Notes under the pieces: generated by a model
Seen by the model: only the letters and a program-made list of their open reading frames with translations
What the model was told of the DNA's origin: nothing
Databases searched by the model: none
Made by a program: the position numbers and the translations under genes
Source: Roseiconus lacunae
GTDB taxonomy: Bacteria; Planctomycetota; Planctomycetia; Pirellulales; Pirellulaceae
DNA length: 64,000 nt
Reading direction: 5' to 3'
Assembly: GCF_008312935.1 (NCBI RefSeq)
Contig: NZ_VSZO01000014.1
Coordinates: 1 to 64,000, forward strand
Part shown: piece after piece, positions 56,244-64,000 of the stretch
How the letters are laid out: each line of letters starts with the position of its first letter
How positions within the stretch are numbered: the stretch's first letter is position 1

Positions 56244-57884
56244 ATGCACAGTAGCGCGGCACAACCGAGTCAGATTCAAACGTCGATGTGCCTATCGATT
56301 GATCAAGCTTGCGATCCGGCATGCTTTGTCGGAATCGACGCGCAGGAAGTGAAGTTGATCGAGACTCACATCTCTTGGATCTTCTTGGTCGGTGAGTTTG
56401 CGTACAAGGTCAAGAAACCGATCCGAAATGCGTTTCTTGATTACAGCACGATCGACAAGCGACGGCATTATTGTGAACAGGAACTGCGGTTGGATCGTCG
56501 CTTCGCCGCTCCGCTTTATGACTCGGTCGTTGCCGTGCGAAGGTGCGACGACAAAATCTTGTTCGGCGAGTCCGTAGATCCCCCAGGGACGATTATTGAC
56601 TATGCGGTCAAGATGCGGCGTTTCGACCAAGCCAATCTCATCGGCGAAAAACTGCGTTCCGGACAGCTATCGCGCGACCGCGTGATCGAATTAGCGAACG
56701 TCATTGCGGCGTGCCACAGTACCGCCGCACGACAGCCATTGTCCGCCGACCGTCGATCGGCATCACTGGCCGGAAAAATCAGAGAGACGGGAGGAATTAA
56801 CGAACAAACGCCTTTCGAAGACGCGATCGAAAATCTAACCGAGCTGAAAGAACTACTGCCCAGCGAGAGTGAGACGCTGGGAGAGTTGGAAGATTGGACG
56901 CGGCATTTTTTTGAACATCACGTGATCTTGTTCGAGGGCCGGGTGCGGGCGGGGTTCATTCGCGAGTGTCATGGCGATCTGCATCTCGATAACGTGGTTG
57001 ACTACCAGGGTAAGCTGATGCCGTTTGACGGTATCGAATTCAACGATCGATTCCGTTGGATAGACGTTTTGTCCGATGTGGCATTCACCGCGATGGATTT
57101 TGCCGCCAACGGGCGGCCCGATTTCTGTTTCGCTTTGGTAAATGAGTATCTGGATCGGACCGGAGATCATGCGGCGCTACCGTTGCTTCGGTGGTACCTG
57201 GTTTATCGGTCATTGGTCCGTGCCAAGGTTGCCGGCATACGGGCGCAGCAGCAAGATGTGATCGGAGAGTCGACGAGCGAGGTTTGGCAAGACTGTCTGC
57301 GCCATCTTCGATTGGCCAAACACTTCACTCGCCGTTCTGAGCCTCGGTTGATCATCACGCATGGCGTCAGTGGCAGCGGTAAGTCGTACGCGAGTAGCCA
57401 GATGACTGAACGGATCGGTGGTATCCGACTGCGTAGCGATGTTGAGCGAAAGCGATTGTTCGGCCTTGCTCCGACGCAGCGACCGACCCAAGGTGACACG
57501 GGGACTATTTATTCTGACTTGATCAACGAGGCCAACTACGAACGATTGGGGCGTCTGGCAAAGCGTATCCTGTTCGCCGGCTACCCGGTAATCATTGACG
57601 CGACGTTTCTGACGCGAATCCAACGCAAGATGTTTCGGCGTCTTGCGGAAGGTGAGCGAGCAAAATTCGAGATCCTTGAGTGTGACGCCCCACCGGCCGT
57701 GCTGCGTGAGCGAGTCCGCAAACGTCAGGCGTTAAAAAACGATCCTTCCGACGCGACTTTAGATGTACTTGAACATCAGATTTATACGCGCGAGCCGCTC
57801 GACGAAGATGAGCAACGGTATGTGATTCGTCTCGACTCGGTGCTGCGAGACTATCCGATCAATCCTTCGATCACTTTGCCGTGA
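56244..57884 (+). CDS. Bifunctional aminoglycoside phosphotransferase-like/P-loop kinase (COG2187-COG0645)
   Basis: 546 residues from ATG 56244 (GTG 56193 and ATG 56286 are alternatives). The N-terminal part has an APH-like fold: ISWIFLVGEFAYKVKKPIRN and the Brenner motif HGDLHLDNV (~243). The C-terminal part has Walker A GVSGSGKS (~374-381) and LRSDVERKRLFG, then IIDATFL, as in gluconate/Zeta-type kinases. The combined architecture is widespread as 'bifunctional aminoglycoside phosphotransferase/ATP-binding protein' and often sits next to universal stress proteins, as here. Its substrate is unknown and antibiotic resistance should not be presumed. The 3' end overlaps the convergent DUF1501 gene by 34 bases. 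Confidence 0.88.
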   Translation: MHSSAAQPSQIQTSMCLSIDQACDPACFVGIDAQEVKLIETHISWIFLVGEFAYKVKKPIRNAFLDYSTIDKRRHYCEQELRLDRRFAAPLYDSVVAVRRCDDKILFGESVDPPGTIIDYAVKMRRFDQANLIGEKLRSGQLSRDRVIELANVIAACHSTAARQPLSADRRSASLAGKIRETGGINEQTPFEDAIENLTELKELLPSESETLGELEDWTRHFFEHHVILFEGRVRAGFIRECHGDLHLDNVVDYQGKLMPFDGIEFNDRFRWIDVLSDVAFTAMDFAANGRPDFCFALVNEYLDRTGDHAALPLLRWYLVYRSLVRAKVAGIRAQQQDVIGESTSEVWQDCLRHLRLAKHFTRRSEPRLIITHGVSGSGKSYASSQMTERIGGIRLRSDVERKRLFGLAPTQRPTQGDTGTIYSDLINEANYERLGRLAKRILFAGYPVIIDATFLTRIQRKMFRRLAEGERAKFEILECDAPPAVLRERVRKRQALKNDPSDATLDVLEHQIYTREPLDEDEQRYVIRLDSVLRDYPINPSITLP

Positions 57885-59263
57885 ACGTCGGTTAGGCGGT
57901 AATCGCGGCCGGAGTATCGATAGGTCAACCGCGTGTGGTCGATCCCCATTTGATGCATGACGGTCGCATGGAGGTCGTGCACGTGGATTCGGTCTTCGAC
58001 GGCATGCATCCCCAGGTCATCGGTGGCGCCATAGGTCGTCCCGGCTCGAACGCCACCACCGGCTAGCCACATCGAAAATCCAGTGTGATGATGGTCGCGG
58101 CCCGCCTTTTTGAGGTCTTTTGATTTGTCGACCTGCGAATAAGGGGTGCGTCCGAATTCCCCGCCCCAAATGACCAGCGTGTCTTCCAGTAAGCCGCGCT
58201 GTTTCAAATCAGTCAGCAACGCGGCGCTCGCACGATCACTATCGGCACAGAGTTTTTGATGCCCGGCGTTGTTATTGCTGTGCGTGTCCCATGGTTGTTT
58301 GCTGTTTTTGTGAACGTAGAACACTTGGACCACACGAACGCCCCGTTCGAGTAGGCGTCGACCGAGTAAGCAGCTGCGTCCGTAGACCGAGTCACCGTAA
58401 GCGGCTTGTGTCGCGGCGGATTCACGGTTGAGGTCAAAGGCTTCCGACGCCACGGACTGCATTTGAAAGGCAAGTTCCATCGCGCGGATGTGGGTTTCCA
58501 GTGCGCGGTCCCCAGAGCGTTGTTGTTGGTGCAGACGATTGATTTGATCAAGCAGGTCGAGCGATCGACGCTGGCGTTGCGGATCGAGATTAGGGTTTTC
58601 AATGTTGGCGATCAGTTCGCTGACCGCCTTCTTGTTGGTGTCAACTTCCATGCCTTGATGTTGACCGGGCAAAAACGCGTTCGACCAAAGCTGTGGTCCG
58701 ACGACTGGTAAGCCCGGGCTGATAGCGACAAAGGCTGGTAAATTTTCATTCTCACTTCCCAGGCCATACGACAGCCACGAACCCAAGCTCGGGCGTGTCG
58801 GCTGCTGGTGACCGGACTGCATCAGCAATAATCCCGGTTCGTGATTCGGGACGTCGGTGTGCATCGAACGGATCATGCACAGGTCATCGGCGTGCGCGGC
58901 GAGATTGGGGAACAACTCGCTCATCTCCATGCCACACTCACCGTGCTTGGCAAATTTAAACGGCGACGGCATCATCCCACCGGCACGCTTCTTTCCTGAG
59001 ATATCGTCAGGTGGGGATTCGCCTTCGCGTCGTTGCAGTTCAGGTTTGGGGTCAAAGGTGTCAACGTGAGAGGGAGCGCCGTTCATGAACAAAAAGATCA
59101 CACGTTTTGCCTTGGCCGCGTGGTGCAGGCCGGCGTCCGACGGTTCTCCCTGGCCGGCCTGAAGTATGCCCGACGATTGCATCGCGCCGAGCATACCCAG
59201 CGTGCCAAAACCGGCACCGGAACGCCGCAGCCAATGGCGCCGTGACAACGTTGAATGGTTCAT
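57851..59263 (-). CDS. DUF1501 protein (second copy)
   Basis: 470 residues from ATG 59263, with AAGAAGGA nine bases upstream; ATG 59272 is too close to that site. The Tat-type signal SRRHWLRRSGAGFGTLGMLG precedes AKRVIFLFMNGAPSHVDTFDPKP, SMHTDVPNHEPG, WDTHSNNNAGHQ, LVIWGGEFGRTPYSQ and GRDHHHTGFSMWLAGGG. It starts 15 bases after the PSD1 stop and mirrors the 40-45 kb pair. The insertion around GKKRAGGMMPSPFKFAKHGECGMEMSEL is typical of one DUF1501 subgroup. Exported; function unknown. Confidence 0.93.
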   Translation of the reverse strand: MNHSTLSRRHWLRRSGAGFGTLGMLGAMQSSGILQAGQGEPSDAGLHHAAKAKRVIFLFMNGAPSHVDTFDPKPELQRREGESPPDDISGKKRAGGMMPSPFKFAKHGECGMEMSELFPNLAAHADDLCMIRSMHTDVPNHEPGLLLMQSGHQQPTRPSLGSWLSYGLGSENENLPAFVAISPGLPVVGPQLWSNAFLPGQHQGMEVDTNKKAVSELIANIENPNLDPQRQRRSLDLLDQINRLHQQQRSGDRALETHIRAMELAFQMQSVASEAFDLNRESAATQAAYGDSVYGRSCLLGRRLLERGVRVVQVFYVHKNSKQPWDTHSNNNAGHQKLCADSDRASAALLTDLKQRGLLEDTLVIWGGEFGRTPYSQVDKSKDLKKAGRDHHHTGFSMWLAGGGVRAGTTYGATDDLGMHAVEDRIHVHDLHATVMHQMGIDHTRLTYRYSGRDYRLTDVHGKVIEGLIG

Positions 59264-59278
59264 GGTTGGCATTCCTTC

Positions 59279-61480
59279 TTAGTCGATAAATTGCATTTCG
59301 TTGCTGATCAGCAACATGTGGGCGTACTGTGTCCACGTCGCCATGTGCTCGTCCGCGCTGCCACCGGTGCTGACAAATTGCTCAGCCAATTCGAATTCTT
59401 CCGGAGTAGGGTCGCGACCGAACAGTTTCTGATAAAGCAGTGCGACTTGATCGGAGATCGATCCGTCGGTTGCGACCAAAGAAGCGGCGAGTGATTTCGC
59501 CTGCTTTTGCATCAACGGGCTGTTAAGCAAAAACAGTTTTTGCAGCGGCGTTGTTACATCCGACCGCTTCGCCGAGTGGGCGTTCGGATCGGGATATCCA
59601 AAGCGAGCCAACATGGAATTAAGATCCATGCGACTGATTTCACTATACAGAGTTTTGCGGTTTTCGTCCGGTGCGTCAGGCTTGATCGAAGGCCCGCCAA
59701 CGGTTTCGTCCAAATTGCCTGCCACCTTCAAAACCGAATCGCGATAGGCTTCGATCGACAGCCGCTTTGGTGACATTCTCCAGTACAAGCGATTGTCTGC
59801 GTCGACGCGCATGGCGGTTTCGTTGGGAAGGCTGCTTTGGCGATAGGTTTCGGTCCGTACGATTTCACGAATGAAGCGTTTGATCGACCAGTTCTGTTCA
59901 ATCAGTCGGATCGCCAGGTTGTCGAGCAAGGCTCGATGGCTGGGAGGCTCCCCTAGCTTTCCGAAGTTGCTGGGCGTCTCGATAATTCCTTGTCTCATCA
60001 GTTGTCGCCAGATCCGATTCGCCATCACGCGTGCGGTCAGCGGGTTGGTTGGGTCGACGATCGCTTCGGCCAGATCCGCGCGGCCGCTGCCTCGGTTCAG
60101 AGGGATCGGCTGATTCGGAGAAAGGATCGTCAGGAACTGTCGTTTGGCGAGATCGCCTTTGCGTTTGACATCTCCTCGCACCATCACATGCAAGTCGCGG
60201 GGATTGCCATCGCGAACGATGTGGACGCCATCGTGCGGTTTTTCACTTTGCCCCTTCTTGGTCTTCACCGTCTCATCGATCGGACGATTAAACATCTGCG
60301 TGCTGGCAAACACGCCAGCCAGGGCATAGTAATCCGAGGTGGGGATCGGATCGTATTTGTGGTCGTGACAACGGGCGCAGGCGACGGTCAGTCCCAGTAG
60401 GCCGCGCGACACCGTGTCGACGCGGTCTTCCCATTCATCGGCCATTACTTCAGGGCTGTTCCGGGCATAGTACTTCGGACCCAGGCCGAGGAATCCGAGC
60501 GCAAGATGGGCGTCTTGATCATCAGGACGGACATGGTCGGCGGCCAATTGCAGCCGAATGAACTCGTCATAGGGCATATCACTTGCGATCGCATCGATGA
60601 CCCAGTCGCGATAGCGATACGCGTTTGGATAGGTCAGCGAATCGTTGTTGCCGACCTTGTGTGCTTGATCTTCCGCGTATCGGGCAACGTCAAGCCAACG
60701 TCGCGCCCAGTGCTCTCCGAATGCGGGGTCGGAAAGGAATCGGTCGATCAGACGATCGGTCGCGGCAGGGTGTCGGTCATGCACGTAGCTAGCGACCTCA
60801 GACGGCGTCGGAGGCAGGCCACGAAGGTCAAACGAAAGGCGTCGAATCAGTGTTCGGCGGTCCGCCGGTGGATTCCGACGCAGGTTGACTTCGACAAGTT
60901 TTCGCTCGACCAAGTCATCGATCGATGTCGGTGTCGCGACCGGCTTTTGGAAGGCCCAGAACTCACGTTCGCGTTCCCAGTCGAATCCGTCGGCCGGCTG
61001 CATGGGCTGACCGCTTGCGGCGTTCTGTCGGTCGCGAGGATCGATCGCCCCTTTTTCGATCCAGGTTTCGAAGTCGCGAATGATTCGCTCGTCAAGCTTG
61101 CCCGCCGGCGGCATCTCGGATTCTTCGTAGCGCAAGGCGCTGATCAGTAGGCTGGCTTTGGGGTCACCGGGCACGATCGATTCGCCCGAATCGCCTCCAT
61201 GCCGCGTCGTGTCGGAGTAGTCGAGTTGTAGCCCTGCTTGGACGATTTCAGCATCGTCCGAATGGCACTCGTAACAATGCTTGATTAGCACCGGGCGAAT
61301 GCGGCTTTCAAAAAAGGCAACGTCGGCGTCGCTGGCGTTAGCATCACCGACACTCGCGTTTGCTTCGGAGGCGTTGGATCGTATCGGCGCAGGGATAGCG
61401 ATCAGCAGCCAGCAGAGACCGGTAGAGAATTTCAACAATCTCACGATCAGCAGTTGGGTGGGTAGGCAGGCAGGAATCAC
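59279..61480 (-). CDS. PSD1 protein, short form: cytochrome c, DUF1549, DUF1553
   Basis: 733 residues from GTG 61480; no good ATG precedes the signal (LLKFSTGLCWLLIAIPAPI). A short Asn/Ala-Ser repeat (NASEANASVGDANASDADV) leads to the cytochrome domain FFESRIRPVLIKHCYECHSDDAE and MPPAGKLDE. DUF1549 (LIRRLSFDLRGLPPTPSEV, CARCHDHKYDPIPTSDYYAL) and DUF1553 (NPLTARVMANRIWRQLMRQG, VTTPLQKLFLLNSP) follow closely, without the ~250-residue insertion present in the 40.4-kb paralog. It forms a two-gene unit with DUF1501. Confidence 0.92.
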   Translation of the reverse strand: MIPACLPTQLLIVRLLKFSTGLCWLLIAIPAPIRSNASEANASVGDANASDADVAFFESRIRPVLIKHCYECHSDDAEIVQAGLQLDYSDTTRHGGDSGESIVPGDPKASLLISALRYEESEMPPAGKLDERIIRDFETWIEKGAIDPRDRQNAASGQPMQPADGFDWEREREFWAFQKPVATPTSIDDLVERKLVEVNLRRNPPADRRTLIRRLSFDLRGLPPTPSEVASYVHDRHPAATDRLIDRFLSDPAFGEHWARRWLDVARYAEDQAHKVGNNDSLTYPNAYRYRDWVIDAIASDMPYDEFIRLQLAADHVRPDDQDAHLALGFLGLGPKYYARNSPEVMADEWEDRVDTVSRGLLGLTVACARCHDHKYDPIPTSDYYALAGVFASTQMFNRPIDETVKTKKGQSEKPHDGVHIVRDGNPRDLHVMVRGDVKRKGDLAKRQFLTILSPNQPIPLNRGSGRADLAEAIVDPTNPLTARVMANRIWRQLMRQGIIETPSNFGKLGEPPSHRALLDNLAIRLIEQNWSIKRFIREIVRTETYRQSSLPNETAMRVDADNRLYWRMSPKRLSIEAYRDSVLKVAGNLDETVGGPSIKPDAPDENRKTLYSEISRMDLNSMLARFGYPDPNAHSAKRSDVTTPLQKLFLLNSPLMQKQAKSLAASLVATDGSISDQVALLYQKLFGRDPTPEEFELAEQFVSTGGSADEHMATWTQYAHMLLISNEMQFID

Positions 61481-61676
61481 AGGCTGAAAACGCCGTGAGA
61501 CCGCTTGGGTAGGTAGGCGGGATCCTTGAGTGTAACGAGGTCAGCGGGCGCCATGCCACCTTTTTCCCATTCGATTCGTCTGGAGCATCCTTGACAGTCC
61601 GGTGGAGATGGACGAATCTACGCCTCGTCCTGGTCGGACCACTCCATTTTACCATGCTTCGTAGTCTAGAGACTTT

Positions 61677-62225
61677 ATGGTCGCTTGGGTCCGTCCGTTC
61701 TGCATCATGCTCTTGAGTGTCGCCCAGCTAGTGGGGCATGCTCCCGTTCTGTTGCATGTTGCTCAGCATCGCCATGATGGGAGTCATGGGTGCGGTGACG
61801 GTTCGTGCTTTGAACAAGGTTCAGCACGTCGCTCTTCGACGCGTCAGCTTGAAACGCTGGCTACTCGCGCCAAAAAAGCAAAGACGGCGAATCACGACGT
61901 TAGAAGTCGTGCCTTCCAACATCTTGATTGCCGTTGCGGTCACGATGTTAAGTCGTCCGCTAACGAGCTTCGGTCGGAACGCTCGTGTCGCGATGGTGTG
62001 TTACTGACGACGAACGATGGCACCGGCCATGATGCGTGTCATTGCTTCGTGTGCAACTCCAGGACGAGTCCTCTGGGCGAGATCGTCCAGGTTGCCGTTC
62101 CGGCTTGTGGTACGTTGCAAAGACATGAACCGGTTGCCGTTTCGCGTCAGGCGTTTGAGTCATGCCAGCGCGCGACCGCGATTCCGCGTGCTCCGCCTGC
62201 TTCTGGCCGAGTGTCTTTCGTCTAA
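61677..62225 (+). CDS. Small Cys/His-rich protein, probably secreted
   Basis: 182 residues. The N-terminus PFCIMLLSVAQLVGHAPVLL is hydrophobic enough for export, followed by HRHDGSHGCGDGSC. Near the end GHDACHCFVCNSRTSPLG and a closing PRAPPASG match a loose pattern I know from short planctomycete and proteobacterial proteins with HDxxxCxVC and a proline tail. Metal binding (copper or zinc) is plausible. A GC hairpin follows. Family assignment is by pattern only, and another frame over the same bases also looks hydrophobic. Confidence 0.5.
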   Translation: MVAWVRPFCIMLLSVAQLVGHAPVLLHVAQHRHDGSHGCGDGSCFEQGSARRSSTRQLETLATRAKKAKTANHDVRSRAFQHLDCRCGHDVKSSANELRSERSCRDGVLLTTNDGTGHDACHCFVCNSRTSPLGEIVQVAVPACGTLQRHEPVAVSRQAFESCQRATAIPRAPPASGRVSFV

Positions 62226-62733
62226 CCTTTTTGCAGTTGCATTGCGGATGCGTCAGCATGCTGAGCCGTCGTGGGCTCGGCTTGTTTGATCGTCGTCGTC
62301 GAGTGCTAGATGGCGTCGTCGAGCGCTAAGGGTTGTCGAAGGCATTTTCTTCTCCGCCGCTTCTCGGCGGAATCACCTGATCGTTTCAAGTGGCTGAGTC
62401 GTCTGCCTGGATCGCGTTGCGAATCTGGTCGGGTGTCGATGCGGCTTGAGTGTTCCGCGTTTTTCGTCTTGCTGGCGATGCGATGCCTCTTCGCGACGTC
62501 CGCGCCGCCCTCGTTGCCCTCTGGCAATGGGATCGCCGTGCGGGGTCAGCGGGCCGTGTCCGTCGCACCTTCATTGCTGGGAACTGATCCACAAATCCAT
62601 TCATGTCCACTTTGGTGTCAACGGCGTTGGTCGCGGTCCCCGCATTGCGTGGGGGGCAACGCGGGTCCGGCGCTTCCGCACCGCGTTGGACTCACGGATT
62701 ACGGAAAGGTTCCGATTCACAATTCAAAACAAC
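62226..62733. other. 508-bp leader region before the surface protein
   Basis: It has a terminator-like hairpin (62260-62290), a 20-bp tandem duplication CGTCGTCGAGxGCTA (62294-62332) and a TCCGCCG/CGGCGGA hairpin near 62358-62376. A plus-strand frame over most of it (62310-62840) runs into the surface-protein gene and is not believed. It may be a long 5' leader. Confidence 0.45.
62260..62290 (+). terminator. Possible terminator after the Cys/His-rich gene
   Basis: GCTGAGCC/GGCTCGGC form an 8-bp stem with one T-G pair and a 6-base loop, followed by TTGTTTG. It starts 35 bases after the stop. Confidence 0.45.
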
Positions 62734-64000
62734 ATGAAACTTACCGAACAACTCCGTCGAATTTCACAGCGAGTCAACCGTCAGCGAAAGCAAGTTCGCG
62801 ATCACAAGCGTCGATCGCGTCGAAACCAAATCGTGGTTGAGACATTGGAAAAACGGTTGCCGATGGTCGCAAGTTTGCAAGCGATGCTGGCCAGCGAGCA
62901 TGTCGACTTGAACATCAATACCGACGGCTCGCAGTGGTCAATCGGGCCACGTGATTCATCGGTTTCGCCCGTCATTGAGTATGCCAACGATGCGGCGGCG
63001 ATGTACGTCGGAAGTCCTGCCGAGATGACTCGTCCGGCAGGTTCCGCGTACGACTTTATCGGCGTTGCGGGGGGCGAGAGCTTTTACCTGCTGCCACAAA
63101 GTCAAGACCCGGATTTGTTGTTCCTGGGGTTTGCGGCCGCCGGGGTGACCGAGACGCTCGATAAGTACAACGCCTTTACGGAGTCGAAAGGGCGCGTCGG
63201 AAACGGAAACGGCGATTGGCTAAAGCTAACGCTCAATAGCGTGACGCATACCCATCCTGATGGCACCGCGGGCGACGGTGACATTTCGATCTGGCAGGCG
63301 GGGATCTTTGGCGGTGCGAATGTCTTCGTCTCGTCATACGATGATGGCGTTGCGAACCCCAATTCAAACGGGCTTGATATCAGCGACGGGATTTCCGACG
63401 ACGATGCGTTATGGATCTTGGATGACAGCCATTCGCATTACAACTTTGCCTTCAGTGATCCCGGTCGTTACGAAATCGGCGTCACACTTTCGGGATTCTT
63501 TGGTGACGATGGTCTTTCGACCCCGAACGTATCCGGCTACAGCGAGAGCGAAGAAATCTCATTGTATTTTTCGGTCATGAGCGTCGGTCAGCTCCAGTTT
63601 GCGGCGGACAGCTACAGCGTCGACGAAGACAGCGGGATGGCATCGATCGATGTCATCCGAACCGGCGGAAGCGACGGGCGTTTGACAGCTGGCTACGCGA
63701 CAGTCGACGGAACGGCTAGTTCGGGAAGCGATTACTCCAGTACGTCCGGCACACTGGAGTTCCTTGACGGTGAAGTCGTAAAGTCGATCACGATCCCCGT
63801 GGTCGATGACGGGGCAAACGAAAGTGACGAGACGTTCCGTGTCACATTATCGAATCCGACTCCAGAAAAGTTAGACCAGTATGTGACTGATATCGAAGGA
63901 GATATGAATGGATTGTTGGGAGAGGCTTCATCAACCCTAATCACCATCGAAGACAGCACCGTTAATCTCGCACCTGCGATCTCAACGTTTGATGATCTGT
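62734..64000 (+). CDS. Large surface protein, N-terminal part (choice-of-anchor M and Calx-beta domains); runs off the window
   Basis: At least 422 residues, open to the last base. The N-terminus is very basic (RQRKQVRDHKRRSRRNQ) and then reads VETLEKRLPMVAS, which fits the planctomycete 'LExRxLLA' export signal of giant surface proteins. Residues ~75-285 match the choice-of-anchor M/surface-anchored domain (THTHPDGTAGDGDISIW, DDSHSHYNFAFSDPGRYEIGVTLSG). A Calx-beta domain follows (SVDEDSGMASIDVIRTGG, ATVDGTASSGSDY, SDETFRVTLSNP, ~285-410). More repeats are expected downstream. Likely an adhesin or surface-layer protein. The ATG lies in AACATG without an obvious Shine-Dalgarno. Confidence 0.85.
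   Translation, partial: MKLTEQLRRISQRVNRQRKQVRDHKRRSRRNQIVVETLEKRLPMVASLQAMLASEHVDLNINTDGSQWSIGPRDSSVSPVIEYANDAAAMYVGSPAEMTRPAGSAYDFIGVAGGESFYLLPQSQDPDLLFLGFAAAGVTETLDKYNAFTESKGRVGNGNGDWLKLTLNSVTHTHPDGTAGDGDISIWQAGIFGGANVFVSSYDDGVANPNSNGLDISDGISDDDALWILDDSHSHYNFAFSDPGRYEIGVTLSGFFGDDGLSTPNVSGYSESEEISLYFSVMSVGQLQFAADSYSVDEDSGMASIDVIRTGGSDGRLTAGYATVDGTASSGSDYSSTSGTLEFLDGEVVKSITIPVVDDGANESDETFRVTLSNPTPEKLDQYVTDIEGDMNGLLGEASSTLITIEDSTVNLAPAISTFDDL

Noticed and set aside
61738-62007. A hydrophobic 89-codon frame inside the Cys/His-rich gene
   Set aside because: The overlapping 182-residue frame carries a recognisable HDxxxCxVC and proline-tail pattern; two unrelated coding frames here are unlikely.
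62310-62840. A 176-codon plus-strand frame with a signal-like MRLECSAFFVLLAMRC stretch
   Set aside because: It overlaps the start of the surface-protein gene in another frame by over 100 bases, shows no family, and lacks a ribosome site.
1-64000. tRNA, rRNA, CRISPR arrays, insertion sequences, prophage or defence genes
   Set aside because: Looked for on both strands; no cloverleaf, regularly spaced repeats, transposase or integrase motifs were seen.

Overview
The window reads as chromosomal DNA of a planctomycete, most likely a marine Pirellulaceae member related to Rhodopirellula. The basis is family content: two DUF1549/DUF1553 cytochromes each paired with a DUF1501 protein, two DUF1559 prepilin-like proteins, a PVC-type heme-binding dehydrogenase, CRTAC1/UnbV proteins, a DUF2760-Hsp70-Hsp70/DUF3731 operon, and a giant surface protein whose N-terminus carries the planctomycete 'LExR' signal. 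I found no tRNA, rRNA, CRISPR array, transposase, integrase or phage gene. Assignments come from reading motifs; no database search was run.

Layout. 0-3.7 kb: a zinc peptidase, an unpaired sensor histidine kinase and a small secreted protein. 4.2-9 kb: a two-gene unit of a membrane pentaheme cytochrome/TPR protein and a CRTAC1 protein. 9-14.5 kb (minus): DUF2760 and two divergent Hsp70s. 14.6-21 kb: GH5 glycosidase, sialate O-acetylesterase, a one-heme cytochrome and TreZ. 21-27 kb: an SseB-like protein, a 1578-residue PVC-type dehydrogenase/cytochrome and a small gene with a strong terminator. 27.3-32 kb: an operon of coiled-coil protein, FHA-like protein, membrane Ser/Thr kinase and anchored secreted protein, then an ActR/RegA-type response regulator. 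33-40.2 kb (minus): small lipoprotein, DUF1559, TPR-CRTAC1 lipoprotein and an octaheme cytochrome. 40.4-44.9 kb: PSD1 plus DUF1501. 45-54.2 kb (minus): a beta-propeller protein, a DUF1080-PA14-pentaheme protein, a second DUF1559, an M41-like peptidase and a sodium:solute symporter. 54.2-57.9 kb: truncated globin, tandem universal stress protein and a COG2187/COG0645 kinase-like protein. 57.9-61.5 kb (minus): a second PSD1/DUF1501 pair. 61.7-64 kb: a Cys/His-rich secreted protein and the 5' part of a large surface protein that runs off the window.

Themes. About 24 CxxCH motifs lie in seven predicted exported proteins, so extracytoplasmic electron transfer linked to polysaccharide breakdown is the dominant theme. 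Two cytochrome/CRTAC1 cassettes carry the TPR module on opposite partners. A dispersed palindromic repeat of about 65 bp occurs four times clearly and once as a degenerate copy, always outside or at the very end of genes. The best candidates for undescribed systems are the coiled-coil/FHA/kinase operon, the cytochrome-TPR-CRTAC1 cassettes and the DUF2760/Hsp70 operon.
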